Source of the DNA: Saposhnikovia divaricata
Lineage: Eukaryota; Streptophyta; Magnoliopsida; Apiales; Apiaceae
Direction: 5' to 3'
DNA length: 64,000 nucleotides
NCBI GenBank assembly: GCA_036435485.1
Contig: CM071596.1
Span: forward strand, 17,572,001-17,636,000
Shown here in pieces: positions 58,905-64,000 of the stretch. Position 1 is the first letter of the stretch. Each line of letters opens with the position of its first letter. The translations under genes were made by a program, and so were the position numbers. The notes under the pieces are model-generated. The model was given only the letters and a program-made list of their open reading frames with translations. It ran no database searches and was not told the DNA's origin.

Positions 58905-59594
58905 TAGAAGTAAACAGCATAAAAAAGAAAAAAAAAAACATCAGAATAAAAACCAAACCAAACAAACCCAGTATATCCCGCTCTGAGCAGGGTCTGGGGA
59001 GGGTAGGTTGTACGCAGACCATACCCCCACTTTTAGAGCAGGGAGGCTGTTTCCGTGAAGACCCTCGGCTAAGTGCACGACATACAAAGAGTGTGATAAA
59101 TACAAAGGAAACCAAATGATACGGAAATGATGAATGCCATACCTGAGCCCATGGGTTTCTCCACATGGGGCATACATACCTGCGAGGCTTTATGATACTC
59201 ATAGCTTGATGCGCTCCAACCACACGAAAAATCCCGCACAGAGATAACACCGAGCCAAGCTCCCTGCAACTGCAAAACCAGAAAACAGACGACACTAAAA
59301 ACGAAAAGTGAGAACGTTAAAGCAGAACTTCTAAAAAATCGCTAACCGAGACAACCCAACTCTGAGGCTCTCGACAACAGAGCCGCACCCTAAAAGGGAA
59401 TCCACTACTCTGATACGCCGCCTCCAAGAACACCTATCCGCGAGCATGGTCTCATTTAAGTCTAAGGCCTTCAAATCCAGCCTGAGCTGCTCATCCCACG
59501 ACCTCCTCGGCCTGCCTCTCCTCCTCGCCCCAACAACCGCAAGACTCTCGACCCTCCTAACTGGGGCTTCAGCCAGCTTCCTACGGACGTGGCC
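58905..59594 (-). mobile_element. RTE-clade LINE 3' end, 5'-truncated
   Basis: The minus strand carries the C-terminal coding end of an RTE-type ORF2 followed by about 370 bp of 3' UTR. The UTR includes GTCTGCGTACAACCTACCC and CTGTTTCCGTGAAGACCC-like sequence in opposite relative position. This block closely resembles the tail shared by some plant SINEs (TS type) and RTE LINEs. The distal end is T- and TTTGG-rich. The other end breaks at about 59594, before most of ORF2. Three overlapping minus-strand ORFs at 58873-59295 fall within the UTR and are not genes. Confidence 0.75.
59331..59594 (-). pseudogene. RTE LINE ORF2 C-terminal fragment
   Basis: The 87 codons from 59594 down to a TAG at 59331-59333 are open. 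They read GHVRRKLAEAPVRRVE, then GARRRGRPRRSWDEQLRLDL, then DRCSWRRRIRV. The order 'GHV-R-PVRR', 'RGRP...W' and 'DR..WR.RI' is the usual end of RTE ORF2 proteins after the reverse transcriptase. There is no start codon and no RT motif, so this is a dead 3' fragment; the reading frame itself is undamaged. Confidence 0.78.
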
Positions 59595-59600
59595 GAACTG

Positions 59601-59640
59601 GGCCGAATTTTAAAATTTTCAGATTTTTTGAAATTCGGCC
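59601..59640. repeat. Inverted repeat with 10-bp perfect arms
   Basis: GGCCGAATTT at 59601-59610 pairs with AAATTCGGCC at 59631-59640 over a 20-base loop. It lies directly at the break point of the RTE fragment. Confidence 0.85.
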
Positions 59641-59690
59641 GAGCCGGTCCAGATTAGATTCTTTCAAATAAATTTTATATTAACAATTTA

Positions 59691-59937
59691 CTCCCTCCAT
59701 CCTTTTGATTTGTTATCACTTTTTTTGTCACTTTATGACATGCATTTTAACGTGGATTTTAAGGATAGTTGTATAACTTATTTTTAAAATTTTCTTTTTT
59801 TATAAAAATAGGATTATTCTATTTTTATACAAAAAGGAAAATTTCAAAAAAAATAGTTATGAAACTATCCTTAAAATCTAGCTTAAAATGTATGCTAAAC
59901 ACCCTATTTTGAAATCATAACAAATTAGCGGAGGGAA
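59691..59937. mobile_element. Stowaway-type MITE
   Basis: The left end is CTCCCTCCATCC and the right end GCGGAGGGAA. TA flanks both sides (59689-59690 and 59938-59939). 247 bp, non-coding. Confidence 0.8.
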
Positions 59938-59939
59938 TA

Positions 59940-60298
59940 TGTTTTTATAAATAATAATGTGTTTTTATATTTTATTTGAAAGTCCGTCTCAATCTCCCTG
60001 ATCCCGTTGCTCTGATTTCTCAGCCGAAAATAATTGTAGTAACAAAAATATTAGTCTGGGAATGTGTGCATCTTTGCATGCCTGTTTGAAGATGTTTGAG
60101 TTATGTAGCAAGCCATCATCAACAACATGGAATCGAAGACAACACATTTCCAAATGCTACTAAGTGAAAAAATTCAACAACTTTAAACGCCATCGTTGCT
60201 TTCAAGAGTGTTCACTGTTTTTCATAAAGAAAAAACTCTATTCTAAAAACTGTGAGATACTTTGTGATTTCATCAGAGCCACTTCGTAATATTTTATA
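59940..60298. other. Spacer, nothing recognised
   Basis: Short AT-rich stretch between two Stowaway copies. No coding or repeats recognised. Confidence 0.45.
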
Positions 60299-60440
60299 CT
60301 CCCTCCATCTCATTTTATGTGTCCTGTTTGAGAAAAAAAAATATGCTCATATTATGTGTCCTGTACTTCATCCAATGCATATATGTTCAGTATTTTCCAA
60401 AAATGTCCTTGGTTTTGTAGTCCCAATATTTGACTAATTA
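60299..60440. mobile_element. Stowaway fragment interrupted by copia element
   Basis: It starts CTCCCTCCATCTC after TA (60297-60298), like other Stowaway left ends. It contains ATTATGTGTCCTGT repeats. It stops at 60440 where the copia LTR begins; the right half is expected beyond the window. Confidence 0.65.
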
Positions 60441-60929
60441 TGTTGGATTCGACGGGATTTAGTTATGGTCCATCGGGATTTATTATTAATCATCTAAATA
60501 AGACTTGAGCCTAATTAATAATTAAATATATAAATAGCACTTAATATATATTTAATTATTACATCCAAAATATATATTTGGATACATATTAATAATGGCT
60601 TACGTACCCAAACTCATAACTTTGATGGACGGTTATGGGTTTAGCCCATTAGGATTGGTCCCACTATTTCCTCTATATAAAGAATATTATGTGAGAACAA
60701 AAGGACGTGTCTCATACTATTCAAAAAATACACACCCCATCCTTACGTATAGGGGAGAATAGTGAAGATCAAAGCTCTCAAGTACTTGCGCTCTTCGAAC
60801 TCTCCCAAGATCATTAATGGCCTCTTTCGTTTCAGGTACGCTTCCGCTATTTATCTATACTCATAGTTTTAATCAGGAGATTCATGTATATATATTATGT
60901 TGTATTTATATACCTGATTTATTCTAACA
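60441..60929 (+). repeat. Left LTR of copia element (489 bp)
   Basis: It starts TGTTGGATTCGACGG and ends TTATTCTAACA. A TATA-like box TATATAAA lies at 60674-60681. It matches 63516-64000 with scattered differences, including TATGGTCC versus TATGGCCC. Confidence 0.93.
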
Positions 60930-60931
60930 AT

Positions 60932-60943
60932 TGGTATCAGAGC
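60932..60943 (+). promoter_or_regulatory. Primer-binding site, initiator-Met tRNA type
   Basis: TGGTATCAGAGC two bases after the left LTR, complementary to the 3' end of initiator tRNA-Met. Confidence 0.9.
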
Positions 60944-61956
60944 CGACTCCTTGATTGATTCTTTGAGTTAAATTAATTAGAATTGAATTGGATTTGTTTG
61001 ACATGTATAAATCTGAATCGATATATGTTATTATGCATATATATTTTGTGTCGTTTCAATTCTGATATTAAATACTGGGTATGTTGCAAACTGTGTGAAT
61101 GAATTTGGTTGTTGTATATATTGCTGTATGTATATGATACATGCTTGTTCTTATTTTGGAGACTGTATACGATACGATTTCTGAAAAATTGCACAGATTT
61201 ATTGAAATTTGTGTACTGTGTCCGATTTTCGCATAAAATATATGTTTTTTGACTGGAATCGGGCCAGTGAGCAATACTGACAAAGTCAGGTTTGCATCTG
61301 TAAGCCATTTGACGTCGTTTACTGCATGTAAACATCGATTTATGGTTTTCTGATTTAATTTCGAATTTTTTGATTTATGCTTTATTTGATTTCTATGATT
61401 GTATCATGAGAAATATGGTATGATATGTTTATGCTATCTGTGATTCAATATATATTGATTTATGATAATATTAGTTTCAAGGGATACTTATGAAATATAT
61501 TAGTCCCACATGTAAAATATTATTAAGTTATTTTTGGACTAATATAGTGATTTCTTAATTATTAAAATATTATATGGACCAACGAAAATCTTTTATTTTA
61601 ATTATTTAAGAGAATGATAAATCACCTAATGTACGTGTACAAGTTGATGTATGAATCGGCCCAACGGAAGATTTGTATATTAATTTTGTAAATGGAATTT
61701 TTAAAGTTCAAATTGTAGAATTTAAATTATTTTCTGCCCAACGGTGATATATTTTACTATTTTACTTTTTGTAATCTCATGTTTAATGATAAAATTAATT
61801 TAGTATTGATAATCGGTCCAACGGAAGATATTAATATTAAATTTAATTTAATTGTAGGAAAATTTTTGTGTATTTTATTTTTCCTATTTAGATAAACTGT
61901 TTATCCCTCAGTTTATTTAACTTATGTGTTACTTGGTGAGCTAACTGTTTTTCATC
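60944..61956 (+). other. Copia untranslated leader
   Basis: About 1 kb between the primer site and the gag fragment. No coding is seen. The phrase CCAACGG-A-GAT recurs at about 61660, 61740 and 61820. Confidence 0.5.
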
Positions 61957-62350
61957 ATGTGGATTATATTTATTGTACTTATTATACTTGTATGCATGAT
62001 TGTGAATAACCTTAATTCAGCATTTGGTCCTGTTTCACTTACCAACTACTTTTCACATATTGAACCATTGAATGGCTCTAATTTTAAGAAGTGGAAAGAG
62101 CAAATTGATCTTACGTTGGGAGTTACTGCCCTTGATTATGCCACAAGGGTTGCAAAACCTGTTGCCGTTACGGTTGAAAGCTCTGCTGAGCTAAAGGCTG
62201 ATTATGCAGAATGAGAGCATAGCAACCGTGTTTCCTTAATGATTCTTAAGGGCTCCATTACTAGTGCAATTCGTGGAGCAATTCCCGAATCTGATAATGT
62301 AAAGGAGTAACATTGAGGAACAATTCAAGGTTTCCACTAAGGCTCAAGCC
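61957..62350 (+). pseudogene. Copia gag N-terminal fragment
   Basis: The open frame 61957-62214 includes VSLTNYFSHIEPLNGSNFKKW, shortened here to its landmarks SLTNYF and LNGSNFKKW, which is the start of copia gag in several plant families. The first 23 codons before this are hydrophobic and probably not original. A stop at 62212-62214 interrupts the frame, after which gag-like SLMILKGSI and AIRGAIPES continue in the same frame to a second stop near 62310. No zinc knuckle is left. It would have formed the particle shell. Confidence 0.75.
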
Positions 62351-62368
62351 ACTACACTGATCTCGTAA

Positions 62369-62755
62369 ATGATCACTCTCAAGTATAATGGTTTCAATGA
62401 TGCGATTGGAAAATTTGGGTTTAAAGAAAATTTTGTTGACCAGTGCATATATCTAAAAGTGAGTGGGAGCAAGTACATTATTTTAGTACTATACGTGGAT
62501 GATATTCTACTCGCTAGTAGTGATATGAATTTAATGCATGAGACAAAGAGATTCCTTCATACGAATTTTGATATGAAGGATCTGGGGGAAGCATCTTATG
62601 TCTTGGGCATTGAAATTCATAGAAATAGATCTCATGGAATTTTGGGTTTATCACAAAGAGATTATATTGATAAAGTTCTCAAACATTTTAACATGCAAAA
62701 TTGTTCTTCACGCGTTGCTCCTGTTGTCAAGGGTGACAAATTTAGCTTGAAACAA
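62369..62755 (+). pseudogene. Copia reverse transcriptase late segment
   Basis: The frame 62369-62830 joins without warning to gag-like text upstream, showing an internal deletion near 62340-62385. The RT part has GFKENFVDQCIYLK, the active-site YVDDILLAS and the following MKDLGEASYVLGIEIHR. It ends at about KGDKFSLKQC (62755). Beyond that the sequence jumps to RNase H in another frame, marking a second deletion. Confidence 0.88.
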
Positions 62756-63123
62756 TGTCGCATACCTCTTCTACAATGGAAGCTGAATTTGTGGCTTGCT
62801 ATAAGGCAACGAAGCAAGCTTTATGGTTGAGGAATTTTGTCACGTATCTCAAAATAGTTGACAATATCTCTAGACCACTGAAAATTTATTGCCATAATAA
62901 AGCTGTTGTTTCTTTCTCTAAAGATTACAAGATAAGTGATGCGACAAAACACATAGATATAAAGTATCTTGTAGTACGAGAAAAAGTTCAAAAACAACAA
63001 GTGTCTATTGAGCAAATTAGTACAGTTGCTATGTTGGCGGATCCATTGACAAAAGGTTTACCGCCCAATCTCTTTCGAGAACATGTTGCTAGCATGGGTT
63101 TGGTTGATAATCTTTCTTATTGA
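62755..63123 (+). pseudogene. Copia RNase H C-terminal segment
   Basis: The frame reads STMEAEFVACYKATKQALW, then HIDIKYLVVREKV and ADPLTKGLPPNLF, the usual end of copia RNase H, closing at a TGA at 63121-63123. The normal STAEAE motif is STMEAE, a frequent variant. The upstream half of RNase H is deleted. Confidence 0.88.
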
Positions 63124-63515
63124 TTCATGGATTTTATTGTAAGACACTAGTATTGTGATCACCTTATGTTATGGTTTTTGGACAAAGTATTTAGTTTGTT
63201 ACTTCTATTTTTGTGCACATTCGAAGTTTATGGAACAAACATTTATGTAAGGACCTCATGAACATATTGATTGGCTATTGATTATGAAATATTATGTTGT
63301 TCATGACTTTAAGCTATATCTTTTGCTAAGTTTTGCAATTATACTTGGATTGTAACTGGAGGACGGTTTCATATCTCTATACGAGTATGATACTACCTTT
63401 AATTCTATTTTAGTATGATGTAAAATTTAACCAGTCTTAAGGGATGTAAAGCTCAATAATGAAGTCTTGTTATATGTATGTCGATGATATACTGACCCTC
63501 GGCCAAGTGTGAAAA
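63124..63515 (+). other. Copia 3' untranslated region
   Basis: About 390 bp from the RNase H stop to the right LTR. The last bases GGCCAAGTGTGAAAA stand where the polypurine tract belongs, apparently changed from the usual AAGTGGGAGA form. Confidence 0.55.
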
Positions 63516-64000
63516 TGTTGGATTCGACGGGATTTAGTTATGGCCCATCGGGTTTTATTATTAATCATCTAAATAAGACTTGAGCCTAATTAATAATTAA
63601 ATATATAAATAGCACTTAATATATATTTAATTATTACATCCAAAATATATATTTGGATACATATTAATAATGGCTTACGTACCCAAACTCATAACTTTGA
63701 TGGACGGTTATGGGTTTAGCCCATTAGGATTGGTCCCATTATTCCCTCTATATAAAGAATATTATGTGAGAACAAAAGGACGTGTCTCATACTATTCAGA
63801 AAATACACACACCCCATCCTTACGTATAGAGGAGAATAGTGAAGATCAAAGCCCTCAAGTACTTGCGCTCTTCGAACTCTCCCAAGATCATTAATGGCCT
63901 CTTTCGTTTCAGGTACGCTTCCGCTATTTATCTATACTCATAGTTTTGATCAGGAGATTCATGTATATATATTATGTTGTATTTATATACATGATTTATT
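63516..64000 (+). repeat. Right LTR of copia element, cut by window end
   Basis: It starts TGTTGGATTCGACGG and matches the left LTR to the last base of the window. ORF 63670-63894 has a counterpart in the left LTR and is not a gene. Confidence 0.92.

Larger units (their letters stand above)
60441..64000 (+). mobile_element. Deletion-derivative Ty1/copia retrotransposon (3' LTR runs off window)
   Basis: The LTRs start TGTTGGATTCGACGG at 60441 and 63516. The left LTR ends at 60929 and is followed by a Met-tRNA primer site. The interior is only about 2.6 kb and holds the gag N-terminus, a late RT segment with YVDD, and the RNase H end. Protease, integrase and most of RT are missing. The element cannot move on its own. 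The target duplication cannot be checked because the 3' end is outside the window. Confidence 0.9.

Noticed and set aside
58873..59295. A 140-codon minus-strand ORF with Cys-rich text
   Set aside because: It lies in the 3' UTR of the RTE fragment, downstream of the true ORF2 stop at 59331.

Overview
The window looks like gene-poor, repeat-rich nuclear DNA from a flowering plant, most likely a eudicot. The evidence is the element content: plant L1-type LINEs with DUF4283 ORF1, Ty3/gypsy and Ty1/copia elements primed by initiator-Met or Asp tRNA, a TNP2-type CACTA transposon, Helitrons, Stowaway and Tourist-like MITEs, and an RTE tail. I cannot name the genus. I found no convincing host gene, no tRNA or rRNA gene and no CRISPR array. 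Nearly all coding sequence belongs to transposable elements, and most of it is broken.

Layout. 1-2207 is the 3' part of a long gypsy-type LTR that abuts, and probably interrupts, a minus-strand LINE (2208 to about 6740). 7221-28798 is one large gypsy element with LTRs of about 4.5 kb, a Met-tRNA primer site, a decayed pol gene and a perfect 5-bp target duplication (ATTAT). Nested inside it are a compact element with 1.5-kb LTRs (16528-22940, TSD ATTGG), a 370-bp MITE present only in the left LTR, and a 723-bp solo LTR (TSD TAACG) present only in the right LTR. 29342 to about 33275 holds two adjacent minus-strand Helitron derivatives with internal tandem duplications. 35521-38117 is a 5'-truncated LINE on the plus strand.

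41104-55994 is the most complete element: a 14.9-kb CACTA (En/Spm) transposon with matching termini, the 3-bp duplication GTA, and dense subterminal repeats of a CTATAGCGTCG motif. It carries two genes in the same orientation. One is a TNP2-like transposase (44056-47314, one stop and one frameshift). The other is an eleven-exon gene (48505-54183) that joins a Transposase_24 (TnpA-like) region, a DUF8039-like region and a C48 (Ulp1-type) cysteine protease region with all its catalytic residues visible. In the usual CACTA model TNP2 cuts at the ends and the TnpA-like protein binds the subterminal repeats; the protease part suggests an added SUMO- or ubiquitin-related activity.

56045-64000 holds Stowaway and Tourist-like MITEs, a minus-strand RTE-clade 3' end, and a deletion-derivative copia element (60441 to beyond the window) that split a Stowaway copy. 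Several frameshifts lie in or near homopolymer runs, so some apparent inactivation could be sequence error rather than real mutation.
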